A stretch of DNA of 64,000 nt from Streptomyces rimosus (GTDB taxonomy: Bacteria > Actinomycetota > Actinomycetes > Streptomycetales > Streptomycetaceae): contig NZ_CP023688.1 of the NCBI RefSeq assembly GCF_008704655.1, positions 5,253,001-5,317,000 of the forward strand, given 5' to 3'. Each line of letters starts with the position of its first letter. The stretch's first letter is position 1. Positions 51,083 to 61,547 of the stretch are shown piece after piece. Made by a program: the position numbers and the translations under genes. Under the pieces are notes generated by a model, which saw nothing but the letters and a program-made list of their open reading frames with translations, searched no databases and was not told where the DNA came from.

Positions 51083-51595
51083 ATGACGCAGCGCACCACC
51101 CTCCGCCACGCCCGCAAGGCCGCCGCCGCCCTGGTGATCGCCGCCGCCGCGTTCGGCCTCACCGCCTGCCAGGACGGCACCGGCGTGAAGTCCGCGCCGT
51201 CCACCTCGGCCGTCGCGGGCGGTCAGCAGTCCTCCGACGCCACGGTCAAGAAGCCGCAGGGGGCGGGGCAGGGCACCTCGGTGGGCAAGCCGGGCACCTC
51301 GGGCACGTCGGGCGCCCCGAAGAAGTCCGGCGAACGGTGCACGAACCAGATCGACTACGCGGGCGACCCGCGGTCCAACGCCGAGATCAACTCCATCGGC
51401 GCGGACACCGGCCACTGCCCGGCCCCGCAGAAGCAGAAGCCGGGCTCGAAGGACCGGACCGCGCCGTCCGGCACCCCCAAGGAAGCCGGCAAGAGCTGCA
51501 CGAACCAGATCAACTACGCGGGCGACCCGCGCTCCAACGCTGTGATCAACTCCATCGGCGAGAAGACCGGCTACTGCCCGCCGGTGCAGAAGTAG
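51083..51595 (+). CDS. Lipoprotein with two Cys-flanked repeats
   Basis: A 170-residue lipoprotein. The signal peptide ends in FGLTAC (Cys29). After a Gly/Ser/Lys-rich linker there are two copies of a 27-residue unit at residues 86-112 and 139-165, each beginning CTNQI(D/N)YAGDPRSNA and ending TG(H/Y)C, joined by a Pro/Lys linker. Each unit probably closes with a Cys-Cys disulfide. I do not recognise the family. The ATG has GGGGAAGA upstream. It stands alone, with a thiolase-like gene converging on it. Confidence 0.75.
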   Translation: MTQRTTLRHARKAAAALVIAAAAFGLTACQDGTGVKSAPSTSAVAGGQQSSDATVKKPQGAGQGTSVGKPGTSGTSGAPKKSGERCTNQIDYAGDPRSNAEINSIGADTGHCPAPQKQKPGSKDRTAPSGTPKEAGKSCTNQINYAGDPRSNAVINSIGEKTGYCPPVQK

Positions 51596-51674
51596 TCGGC
51601 CTTGGCCACGCGGTTCCGAGTCCGCCGGCCGCTGAGTCCGCTGAGGGGCACCTCCTACGGTTGCGGGGCACCCC

Positions 51675-52844
51675 CTACCCCCGCCCCAACACCACCGTCC
51701 CCGACGAGCAGAACCACCCCCCGGTCCCCGACGCCACGGCCAGTTCCGGCAGGCGGCCGTGCGCGCGGCGTACCTGGCGGTCCGGGCCCGCTTCGCCGCG
51801 TAGCTGGCGTACCGCCTCGACCAGGAGGAACAGGCCGCGCATGCCGGGGTGGCAGGCGGCGAGGCCGCCGCCGTCCGTGTTGACGGGCAGGCCGCCGTCC
51901 CGCAGCAGCCGTCCCTTCGTGACGAACGGGCCGCCCTCGCCCTTCGCGCAGAAACCGAGGTCTTCCAGGGTGACCAGGGTCATGTAGGTGAAGGCGTCGT
52001 AGATCTCGGCCACGTCGATCTCCGCGGGGCGCACCCCGGCCCGCCCGAAGGCGAGGCGGCCGGAGACGGCGGCGGGGGAGACGGTGAAGTCGTCCCACTC
52101 GGACATCGCGGCGTGCGAGACGGCGGTGCCCGTGCCCAGCACCCAGACCGGGGGTCTGGGCAGGTCGCGTACGTACTCCCCGGCGACGAGCAGGACCGCG
52201 CAGCCGCCGTCGGAGCGGATGCAGCAGTGCAGCTTGGTGAAGGGGTCGGCGATCACCGGGCCGGACAGGACCTCGTCGACCGTGATGGGCGTGCGGTACA
52301 TGGCGTCGGGGTTGGCGGCCGCGTTCATCCGCGCCTGGACGGCGATCTCTGCCAGCTGTTCCAGGGTGGTGCCGTACTGGTGCATGTGGCGGCGCGCGGC
52401 CATCGCGTATTTGGAAACGAGTGTGTGGCCGTACGGCACTTCGTACTGGAGCGGGCCCCGGGCCCCGAAGGAGAGGTTGGCGGTACGGCGGCGGGCCTTG
52501 AGGTCCGCGCGCGCCGTGGACCCGTACACCAGGAGCACCGCGCGCGCCTGCCCGGCCGCGATCGCGTCGGCGGCGTGTGCGGCCATCACCTCCCAGGTGG
52601 CGCCGCCCACCGAGGTGGAGTCCACCCAGGTGGGGCGCAGCCCCAGATATTCGGCCACTTCCACGGGCGCGAGCGTGCCGAGTCCGGCCGAGGCGAAGCC
52701 GTCGACCAGTGAGCGGTCCAGTCCGGCGTCGGCCAGCGCGCGACGGGCGGCCTGGGCGTGCAGGGCGTACGGGGTGGCGTCGTCCACGCGCCCGCAGTCG
52801 GAGAGGGCGATACCGGCTATGGCGACTGGTGTCCCTGACGGCAT
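51675..52844 (-). CDS. Thiolase-fold protein (Ltp2-like lipid-transfer/aldolase type)
   Basis: A 389-residue thiolase-superfamily protein of the SCP-x/Ltp type. The position of the thiolase nucleophile Cys reads STSVGGATW, so that Cys is absent. HCCIRSDGGCAVLL, EIYDAFTYMTLVTLEDLGFC and GGGLAACHPGMRG are conserved, with the Tyr in IYDAFT at the place of the catalytic Tyr reported for the Ltp2 aldolase. A retro-aldol or ketoacyl-cleaving role with an OB-fold partner is inferred. It is divergent from the acyl-CoA dehydrogenase gene, sharing the CTGACGG operator. Confidence 0.85.
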   Translation of the reverse strand: MPSGTPVAIAGIALSDCGRVDDATPYALHAQAARRALADAGLDRSLVDGFASAGLGTLAPVEVAEYLGLRPTWVDSTSVGGATWEVMAAHAADAIAAGQARAVLLVYGSTARADLKARRRTANLSFGARGPLQYEVPYGHTLVSKYAMAARRHMHQYGTTLEQLAEIAVQARMNAAANPDAMYRTPITVDEVLSGPVIADPFTKLHCCIRSDGGCAVLLVAGEYVRDLPRPPVWVLGTGTAVSHAAMSEWDDFTVSPAAVSGRLAFGRAGVRPAEIDVAEIYDAFTYMTLVTLEDLGFCAKGEGGPFVTKGRLLRDGGLPVNTDGGGLAACHPGMRGLFLLVEAVRQLRGEAGPDRQVRRAHGRLPELAVASGTGGWFCSSGTVVLGRG

Positions 52845-52919
52845 GGAGCTGACGGTACATCAGCTTTGGTGGCAGTGGCAGGCGTGTGGGGCTGGGCATT
52901 TGCGCTGGGCGTACCTAAC

Positions 52920-52934
52920 ATGACGGCTCGTCAG
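52920..52934. promoter_or_regulatory. Catabolic operator 6
   Basis: ATGACGGCTCGTCAG with flanks AAC and TTGA, in the 123-bp gap between the divergent thiolase-like and acyl-CoA dehydrogenase genes. Its position argues for the dehydrogenase start at 52968 and against upstream in-frame starts. Confidence 0.78.
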
Positions 52935-52967
52935 TTGAGGGTGGTGACGGCCGGGAGGAGCCCGCCG

Positions 52968-54203
52968 ATGGATGCCGCGTTCACCGAGGAGCAGCACGAG
53001 ATCCGCCGTACGCTGCGGGAACTGCTGCAGAAGCGCTGCGGCCCCGACGAGGTCAAGGCCGCCGCCCGTACCGCCGAGGGCTACGACCCGGCCCTGTGGC
53101 GGCAGCTCGCTCAGCAGCTCGGACTGCCGGGGCTGGCCCTGCCCACCGCGTACGGCGGAGTCGGCTGCGGGCCCACCGAACTGGCCCTGGCCTGCGAAGA
53201 GACCGGGCGGGTGCTGCTGCCCTCGCCGCTGCTGCCCACCACCGTCCTCGTCGCGCCGCTCGCACTGGCGCTGGGTACGGAGCGGCAGCGCGCGAAGCTG
53301 CTGCCCGCTCTCGCGGCGGGCGAGCTGACCGGCGCGCTCGCCGTGCCGGGCGGCCGGCTGGCCACCGCGCTCGCGCTGTCCGGCCGTAACGACGGTGACT
53401 GGGCGGGCGGCGGCCGGGCCGGCGGCATCCAGGCGCGGAGGTGCGCGCCGGAGCCGGGTGGCGCGGCGGGGGAGTGGCGGCTGTACGGGGAGGCCGTGCA
53501 GGTGGTGGGCGGGCACAGCGCGGACGTGCTCCTGGTGGCCGCGCACACGGGTGGTTACGCGCGCAGTCGCACGCTGCTTTTCGTCGTGCCCGGTGACGCG
53601 CCCGGCCTCGTACGGATCCGGCAGACGGCGATGGACGAGACCCGGCCGTTGGCGCGTGTCCAACTGCGCGATGTGAGCGGAGGGTTGCTGGGGGAGGAAG
53701 AGGGGGCGGGGGCCGTCGTGACCGCGCTGGCGCGGGTCGGGGCCGGTGCGGCGGCCGCGCTGGCGGCCGAAGCGGTCGGGGCGGCGGACGCGGCGCTCGG
53801 GCGGACCGTCGAGTACGTCAAGGCCCGGGAGCAGTTCGGGCGGCCCATCGCGTCGTTCCAGGCCGTGCAGCACCGACTGGCGGATCTGTACGTACGGGTG
53901 CAGGCGGCCCGGTCCGCCGCCTACTACGCGGCGTGGGCGGTGGGCGCACCGGCGCAGGACGCCGAGCCCGGCGCCCCCGGCCTCGCGCTCGCGCACGCCC
54001 TGGAGACGCTGCGCGCGGTCGCCGGAGAGGCCATCCAGCTGCACGGCGGCATCGGCTTCACCTGGGAACACGACGCCCACCTCGCCTTCAAACGCGCGGC
54101 CTGCGACGAACTGCTGCTGGGGCCCGTGCACCGGCTGCGGGCGCACGCCGCCGAGACCGCGGGCCTCTTCGGAGCCGGGGCACGGGCGGCGGTTCCGGCG
54201 TGA
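52968..54203 (+). CDS. Acyl-CoA dehydrogenase
   Basis: A 411-residue acyl-CoA dehydrogenase. The N-terminal domain (FTEEQHEIRRTLRELLQ) and C-terminal domain (REQFGRPIASFQAVQHRLADLY; LHGGIGFTWEHDAHLAFKR) are clear; the middle domain has a Gly-rich loop near residues 145-155. Its C-terminal type matches the short subunit at 25503-26507, so it may pair with a full FadE subunit such as 29879-31054. The ATG at 52968 is behind GGGAGGAG. The stop overlaps the reading frame of the next gene, suggesting an operon with the deazaflavin-type oxidoreductase. Confidence 0.91.
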   Translation: MDAAFTEEQHEIRRTLRELLQKRCGPDEVKAAARTAEGYDPALWRQLAQQLGLPGLALPTAYGGVGCGPTELALACEETGRVLLPSPLLPTTVLVAPLALALGTERQRAKLLPALAAGELTGALAVPGGRLATALALSGRNDGDWAGGGRAGGIQARRCAPEPGGAAGEWRLYGEAVQVVGGHSADVLLVAAHTGGYARSRTLLFVVPGDAPGLVRIRQTAMDETRPLARVQLRDVSGGLLGEEEGAGAVVTALARVGAGAAAALAAEAVGAADAALGRTVEYVKAREQFGRPIASFQAVQHRLADLYVRVQAARSAAYYAAWAVGAPAQDAEPGAPGLALAHALETLRAVAGEAIQLHGGIGFTWEHDAHLAFKRAACDELLLGPVHRLRAHAAETAGLFGAGARAAVPA

Positions 54204-54253
54204 GGGCGATCGGGCGGGGAACGGTGTCCGTAGAGGCGAGAGGAGCCGACAGG

Positions 54254-54730
54254 GTGCGGGGACTCGGCAGGCGGCTGGTGCAGAAGATGTCGGCGACGCG
54301 GACGTTCGCGCGGGCGGCACCATACGTCGTGCCCGCACTCGACCGCACGGTGCACCGCCTCACCGGCGGCAAGGTGCTGCCGAGCGCGCGGATGCTGCCG
54401 GGGGCGGTCCTGACGGTGACCGGCGCCCGGACGGGGCTGCCGCGGCGTACGCCACTGGCCTGCTTTCCGGAGGAGTCCGGCACCTGGCTGCTGATCGGCA
54501 GCAACTTCGGGCGCACGGGACACCCTGCCTGGACGGCCAATCTGCTGAAGAACCCGGCGGCCAAGATCAGTTGGCGGGGCCGGGACATTCCCGTACGGGC
54601 GCGGCTGCTGAGCGGGGAGGAGCGGGCGCGGGCGTGGGCGGCGGTGCTGGAGTTGTGGCCGCCGTACGCCGCGTACCAGGCGCGCGTCACGCGGGAGATC
54701 CGGATCTTCCGGCTGGAGGCGCGGCCGTGA
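54254..54730 (+). CDS. Nitroreductase family deazaflavin-dependent oxidoreductase (Ddn-like)
   Basis: A 158-residue split-barrel protein of the F420-binding DDN family. Conserved parts are LPGAVLTVTGARTGLPRRTPLAC, GTWLLIGSNFG, HPAWTANLLKNP and the closing WPPYAAYQARVTREIRIFRL. It likely reduces an intermediate with F420H2. GTG at 54254 behind AGAGGAG gives the N-terminus MRGLGRRLVQKMSATRT; earlier in-frame GTGs at 54200 (overlapping the preceding stop) and 54224 are alternatives. It follows the acyl-CoA dehydrogenase directly, so it should share the operator at 52920. Confidence 0.85.
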   Translation: MRGLGRRLVQKMSATRTFARAAPYVVPALDRTVHRLTGGKVLPSARMLPGAVLTVTGARTGLPRRTPLACFPEESGTWLLIGSNFGRTGHPAWTANLLKNPAAKISWRGRDIPVRARLLSGEERARAWAAVLELWPPYAAYQARVTREIRIFRLEARP

Positions 54731-54735
54731 ACGCG

Positions 54736-54782
54736 TACAGCGGGTGCCGGCCGCCCCGGGAGGGCGGTCAACACCCGCTGTA
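54736..54782 (+). terminator. Large terminator hairpin
   Basis: Perfect 11-bp outer arms TACAGCGGGTG and CACCCGCTGTA enclosing an inner CCGCCC/GGGCGG pair, 6 bp after the deazaflavin-type gene. It ends the operon that starts at 52968. Confidence 0.85.
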
Positions 54783-54951
54783 CCGGACAGCCATGGCAGG
54801 ACGAGCGCGAACGTAGCGAAGTGTTCCGTGAGCCGGATTCCGTGAATTCCCCGAGTCGACCGGGATTCCCGAGATATCCGGGACTCCCCGGGATTGTGCG
54901 AATTCCCGGAATGTCGCCCGGGCCGGATCGGACGGGTCCGGACCGGCCGGG

Positions 54952-55599
54952 CTATTTCGTGGGCTTCTTCCCGGTGACACCGAGATGGACCAGCAGGGCC
55001 AGGTTCGGCTTCAGTTCCTGCTGTTTGACGCCCCAGCTCGTGAAACCCTTCTGATGGGCGGCGACCGCGGCCAGCATGGCGACGATCGAACCGGCCATCG
55101 CGGCCGCGCTGACGTCCTTGTCGACCTTGCCCTTGGACTGGAGTTCCTTGATGGAATCCGTAAGGGAGTTGGTCACGGCATTGAGGATCTTCATGCGGAT
55201 CTTGTAGAACCGCTTGTCGCCCTCGGCGGCACCGAGGTCGACGACGCGCAGGATCGCGTCGTTCTGCCGCCAGAAGGAGAGGAATCCCTCGACGAGTTCC
55301 TCGGCCGCCTGACGGCCGGATTTGCCCACCCAGGAGCGTCCGGCCACCAGATCGGTCAGGCTCGCGCCCTCCTTGGCCATCTCCTCGGCGATTTCCAGCA
55401 CCGCGCCCTCGACATCGGGGAAGTACTGGTAGAACGTCGCGGGCGAAGTGCCCGCTTTGCGGGCCACATCGATGACCTTGACGTCTCTGTACGGGGACGA
55501 ACTGAGCATGTCGCTGAGGCAGTCGAGCAGCTTCTGCCGGGTCGCCTGTCCGCGGCGCCCGGCGACTCTGCCGTCGACGGTTCGTACTTGTCCTGTCAT
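54952..55599 (-). CDS. TetR family transcriptional regulator (candidate regulon repressor)
   Basis: A 215-residue TetR-type regulator. The DNA-binding domain (about residues 16-66) has RQKLLDCLSDML, then VIDVARKAGTSPATFYQYFP as helix-turn-helix with the usual YxYF ending. The ligand domain is about 75-205 and ends in a basic VTGKKPTK tail. It is the only TetR gene in the window and lies next to the last operator-bearing operon. A degenerate copy of the CTGACGG palindrome covers its start codon (55593-55607), consistent with autorepression. The ligand is probably an acyl-CoA or free acid of the pathway, by analogy with KstR-type regulators. Confidence 0.9.
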   Translation of the reverse strand: MTGQVRTVDGRVAGRRGQATRQKLLDCLSDMLSSSPYRDVKVIDVARKAGTSPATFYQYFPDVEGAVLEIAEEMAKEGASLTDLVAGRSWVGKSGRQAAEELVEGFLSFWRQNDAILRVVDLGAAEGDKRFYKIRMKILNAVTNSLTDSIKELQSKGKVDKDVSAAAMAGSIVAMLAAVAAHQKGFTSWGVKQQELKPNLALLVHLGVTGKKPTK

Positions 55600-55607
55600 G
55601 CCGTCAG
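55593..55607. promoter_or_regulatory. Degenerate catabolic operator over the tetR start codon
   Basis: CTGTCATGCCGTCAG: 12 of 15 positions match operator 1 and one arm (CCGTCAG) is intact. It overlaps the ATG of the TetR gene (complement of CAT at 55597-55599). Possible weak autoregulatory site. Confidence 0.45.
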
Positions 55608-55945
55608 CTTACCGAGGGGTGATCGGAGCGCGATTTGGCTGCCTGCAAATGGGGATGCGGGAGTTCGGCCGTATCGGTGCCGCCCGATCCCGGGCGTACG
55701 GCATCACCGGAGGTCCGTGGCGGGGTCGGGGGCGGCTTGGCCCGAACAAGTGAATTGTCTTATCAACAGGCTGTGGACAACGTGTGCGCGCCGGTGGACG
55801 GGGTTCCGGATGCCGTACGGCGATCGCGGGACGGTCCATTGTCGGACGCCGAGAATTGTCCGGTAATGAGCGTGATCGCAGAGAATTGACAAAATGTTCG
55901 ATTACTGTCCGGGCGGGCTGCTTGATCCAGGGCTACTTTGTTCCC
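55600..55945. other. 346-bp divergent intergenic region
   Basis: No credible gene. It is AT-richer than average toward the right (55830-55930) and contains two copies of GAGAATTG (55852 and 55881) and a TTGACA at 55886 without a matching -10 at usual spacing. It presumably holds promoters of the TetR and VOC genes. Confidence 0.55.
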
Positions 55946-56710
55946 ATGACTGCATTCGCGGCGGGCGCGCCCTGCTGGGCGGACGTCATGCTGCCCGACC
56001 TGGAAGCGGGCAAGCGATTCTACGGCGAACTGTTCGGCTGGACGTTCTCCGCGGGCTCCGCCGAGCACGGCGGCTACACCCAGGCGTACCGGGACGGCAG
56101 GGCCGCCGCGGGACTGATGCCCAAGCCGGACGGCCGGCTGCCCACCGCGTGGACCATCTACTTCGCGACCCCGGACGCCGCCAGGACCAGCGCGAAGATC
56201 CTGGAGGCGGGCGGCCGGATCGTCTCGGAGGCCGTGCCCGTCGGCGACTTGGGCACCATGCTCGTCGCCACCGACCCCACGGGCGCGGTCTTCAGCGTCT
56301 GGCAGGCGGGCACCCACCCGGGCTTCGAGGTGACGGGCGAGCCCGGCGCGTACGTACGGACGGGCCTGAGCACCCGCGACCCGCAGGGCGCCGACGCCTT
56401 CTACGGCGCCGTCTTCGGCTTCGAGAGCGTGGCCGACAGCCCGGCGTCGGACGAGCGCTTCCGCCCCTGGCGGCTGGCCGGGCAGAAGGAGGAGATCGGC
56501 GGCCGGGCCCTCATGGGCGACCGCGTCCCGGCCGAGATGCCGCCCCACTTCACCGTCTGCTTCCTCGTCGCCGCGATGGACGACGCCGTACGGACCGCCA
56601 CCCGCCTGGGCGGCAGGGTCACCGCAGAACCGATCACTACTCCAGGCGGGCCCTTCGCGGTGCTCACGGACAACCAAGGAGCCGCGTTCGGCGTCCTGTC
56701 CCCTAAATAG
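55946..56710 (+). CDS. VOC family protein (two modules), paralogue of 45069-45851
   Basis: A 254-residue protein with two glyoxalase-like modules: residues about 5-122 (CWADVMLPDLEAGKRFYGELFGWT) and 135-253 (GLSTRDPQGADAFYGAVFGFE). Its opening APCWADVMLPD parallels the PTWIELTVPD of the other VOC protein. Function unknown; binding of a small hydrophobic compound or antibiotic is common in this group. The ATG at 55946 has no strong ribosome site; upstream in-frame codons give unconserved sequence. A large hairpin follows. Confidence 0.87.
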   Translation: MTAFAAGAPCWADVMLPDLEAGKRFYGELFGWTFSAGSAEHGGYTQAYRDGRAAAGLMPKPDGRLPTAWTIYFATPDAARTSAKILEAGGRIVSEAVPVGDLGTMLVATDPTGAVFSVWQAGTHPGFEVTGEPGAYVRTGLSTRDPQGADAFYGAVFGFESVADSPASDERFRPWRLAGQKEEIGGRALMGDRVPAEMPPHFTVCFLVAAMDDAVRTATRLGGRVTAEPITTPGGPFAVLTDNQGAAFGVLSPK

Positions 56711-57283
56711 ACAACCGGCCCGTGCTGCACGGGCACCCCGCACAGCATCTCCGGGCCGGTACCGGCTCCCGCTGTCGGGCCGCGGACGGCGCGGCCCGGC
56801 AGCGGGCACGTGCGGGAGCGCTGGACCCGTGCGGGCGCCGCGCGGGACGCACACGGGGACGGGACGGCATGACCGGCAGGGACACGGACAGCGGGCTCGG
56901 CGGACGGCTCCCTTCGGGACGCCGGACGGCGTCGCCGGACATATCCGCCGGCGCGCGGCCGGTGTGACAGCGGCGCCGCGACGCGCCGCGCCGGTGCCCG
57001 ATCGGTCCGTGTCCGAGGGCTTCGCGGGCGCCGGCGCCGGTGCGCGGGGGCGCCGGTACGGGATACCTCGTCACGACATGTGACGACGGCGCCGCGCAGC
57101 GCGGGAGCCCGCCAGGACACGACGGGAGCGGCCCCGGGTTCGCAACCGTGGGCCCGGCCAGGAAGAATCAGCACGCGTACGGCCGAATCGGCCAGGCGGT
57201 GAGACGCTGCACGGGGCAGTGGCTCTCGGCGGCCACTGGCTTTTGAGAGTCTCTTTTACGCCCCACGGGGAGGTGGCAGGCAA
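56711..57283. other. 573-bp intergenic region
   Basis: Apart from the terminator at 56768-56806, no convincing gene is seen; short open frames lack ribosome sites and have irregular codon bias. The GAGAGTCTCTTTTACG sequence near 57245 may lie in the promoter or leader of the kinase gene that follows. Confidence 0.55.
56768..56806 (+). terminator. Terminator hairpin after VOC gene
   Basis: A 16-bp stem with a single G-U pair (56768-56783 with 56791-56806, loop GGACGGC), 57 bp after the VOC stop. Another ACCGGCCC/GGGCCGGT repeat precedes it. Confidence 0.8.
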
Positions 57284-59917
<2,634 letters not shown>

Positions 59918-59930
59918 CGGTCCGCCGCTC

Positions 59931-60728
59931 TCAGATGTCGTCCCGGTCGACGGGCTTGACGGGGCGCGTCTCGTCGTCGGGGCGCGTCTCGTGGGACCGG
60001 GGCGGCGCCTCGGGCCGGGGCGGCGGCTGCCCCGGATCGTCCGAGGCGGGCGGCATCCGGACCGCCCGGGTGGGCTGCTCGTCCGCGGCCTGCTGACCGG
60101 CCTCCGGCGGCGGGTGGCCCGCGCCGGGCCACCGTACGGGCGGCTGGTGATGGGGCGTCGAGGGCGGCGGCGCACCGTACGCGGGCACGCCCTGCGGAGG
60201 GGTGTCGCCCGCCCGGATGGGGCCGGGCTCCCACTCGGGCCCGGGGACCGGATACGGCTGCGGATCGCCGTAGCGGTCGTCGAACCCCGCCTCGCGGCGC
60301 CGGGCGCGCACGCCCCGGCGCCCGCTCATCACCAGCGCCGCCAGCCACAGCAGCGCGCCGCCGCCGAGGGCGCTCGCCACGCCGAGGCCCAGGCCCTGGT
60401 TCTCGCTCTCGCCGACCGTCAGCCTGCCCGCGGCCTGGCCCTGGCGGACCATCCACAGGATCGTGAAGCCGAGTACCACCGCGCCCGCCACGAAGACGAG
60501 CGCGCGGGAGCGCAGCAGGATGCCGAACAGGGTCACCACGGCGGCGAAGAGCATCGGCAGCAGGACCGAGCCGAACAGTTCGGCCTTCTCGGCGCTGATG
60601 CCCTGGAACAGGTCCTCGATACGGATCTCACGTCCGTGACGGCCGTCGTACCAGGCACGGAAGGGGCTCCAGACGGCGGCCGCCGCTCCGATGAGGGCCA
60701 GCACGGATCCGAGTACGTTGCGCACCAC
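59931..60728 (-). CDS. Membrane protein of unknown function with Pro-rich tail
   Basis: A 265-residue protein with four likely membrane segments in the first 140 residues (VLGSVLALIGAAAAVWSPF; LLPMLFAAVVTLFGILL; LVFVAGAVVLGFTILWMV; GVASALGGGALLWLAALVM). A disordered Pro/Arg/Asp-rich cytoplasmic tail of about 120 residues follows. No motif is recognised. GTG start at 60728; the adjacent GTG at 60725 is equivalent. GAGAGG lies upstream. It converges on the kinase gene with 13 bp between stops. Confidence 0.75.
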   Translation of the reverse strand: MVRNVLGSVLALIGAAAAVWSPFRAWYDGRHGREIRIEDLFQGISAEKAELFGSVLLPMLFAAVVTLFGILLRSRALVFVAGAVVLGFTILWMVRQGQAAGRLTVGESENQGLGLGVASALGGGALLWLAALVMSGRRGVRARRREAGFDDRYGDPQPYPVPGPEWEPGPIRAGDTPPQGVPAYGAPPPSTPHHQPPVRWPGAGHPPPEAGQQAADEQPTRAVRMPPASDDPGQPPPRPEAPPRSHETRPDDETRPVKPVDRDDI

Positions 60729-60956
60729 AGGCGTCGCCTCTCCGGTCGCTGATTCGTCCCGTTTCCCTCTGTAAACGACGCTACGCCCGACTGCACGCGC
60801 GCGCCAGGGGTGCGCGTTTTACCTGGTCAGGGAGAGATTTTGGGTAATGCAAGGAGGTTGCTAGTCTGCCGTGCACTCGTCAAGAACACATAAGGACGAG
60901 GGTGCGCCGCGCGTGCGGCGCGGTATTTCCAACGGGGTCAACGGGGGCACAACATC

Positions 60957-61547
60957 ATGAAGTTCCGTCATGTCCGCATGGTCGCCGCGGCCGGGGTGGT
61001 CGTCGTCGCGCTGACCGGCGCCCGGCACTCGCACGGAGGCGGCTGCGGCAGCAGCCACAGCAGCTCCAGCGGCGGCAGCAGCACGAGCGGCAGCACCAGC
61101 GGCGGTTACGAGGCCGGCACGGGCAGCAGCACCAGCAGCGGCAGCACCAGTGGCGGCTACGACGGCGGTACGAGCACCAGCGGCAGCACCACGAGCGGCA
61201 GCACGTCCAGCGGCAGCACCTCGGGCTACACCTCCGGTGGCGGCAGCAGCCGCAGCGCCATGGGCGACATCAAGATCAACGGGTGCCAGTACAACGGCGC
61301 CGGCAGCCTGAAGACCACGGTCAGCGCCACCAACAGCTCGTCCACCACCAAGTACACCTACATGCTGACGGTGAAGTTCACCGCGCCCGGCGGCAAGGAC
61401 CTCGGCACCCGCCACCCGAGCATCCCGTACGTCATGCCGGGCCGCACCGACTCGACCGACGTGATCCAGTACGTGCCCCGCGACGCCGCCGTCAGCGGCA
61501 CGTACCGCTGCTCGGTCACCGACGTCCAGCGCACCCCGCTCTCCTGA
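60957..61547 (+). CDS. Secreted Ser/Gly-rich protein
   Basis: A 196-residue exported protein: an N-terminal basic-hydrophobic segment (FRHVRMVAAAGVVVVALTG), then about 75 residues of Ser/Gly/Thr repeats (GSTSGG, STSSGS), and a compact C-terminal domain of about 95 residues beginning GDIKINGCQYNG. That domain shows paired Cys residues and a beta-rich pattern (TVSATNSSSTTKYTYMLTV), and the same pattern occurs in the next gene's product. One-base overlap with the next ATG indicates coupling. Function unknown. Confidence 0.75.
   Translation: MKFRHVRMVAAAGVVVVALTGARHSHGGGCGSSHSSSSGGSSTSGSTSGGYEAGTGSSTSSGSTSGGYDGGTSTSGSTTSGSTSSGSTSGYTSGGGSSRSAMGDIKINGCQYNGAGSLKTTVSATNSSSTTKYTYMLTVKFTAPGGKDLGTRHPSIPYVMPGRTDSTDVIQYVPRDAAVSGTYRCSVTDVQRTPLS
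61050..61250 (+). repeat. Low-complexity AGC-rich tract
   Basis: Imperfect repeats of AGCGGCAGCACC-type units encoding Ser/Gly/Thr runs in the secreted protein. Not a spacer-repeat array: there are no unique spacers of constant length. Confidence 0.7.

Noticed and set aside
54820..54950. Clustered GATTCC / CCCGGGA-like words after the deazaflavin-type gene
   Set aside because: The words repeat irregularly with no constant period or clear hairpin beyond the listed terminator; no function could be supported.
55886..55891. TTGACA as a -35 box for the VOC gene
   Set aside because: No acceptable -10 sequence at 16-19 bp; the hexamer alone is not enough.
61050..61250. Short repeated units that might suggest a CRISPR-like array
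   Set aside because: Units are Ser/Gly codon repeats within a coding frame, irregular in length and without unique spacers.
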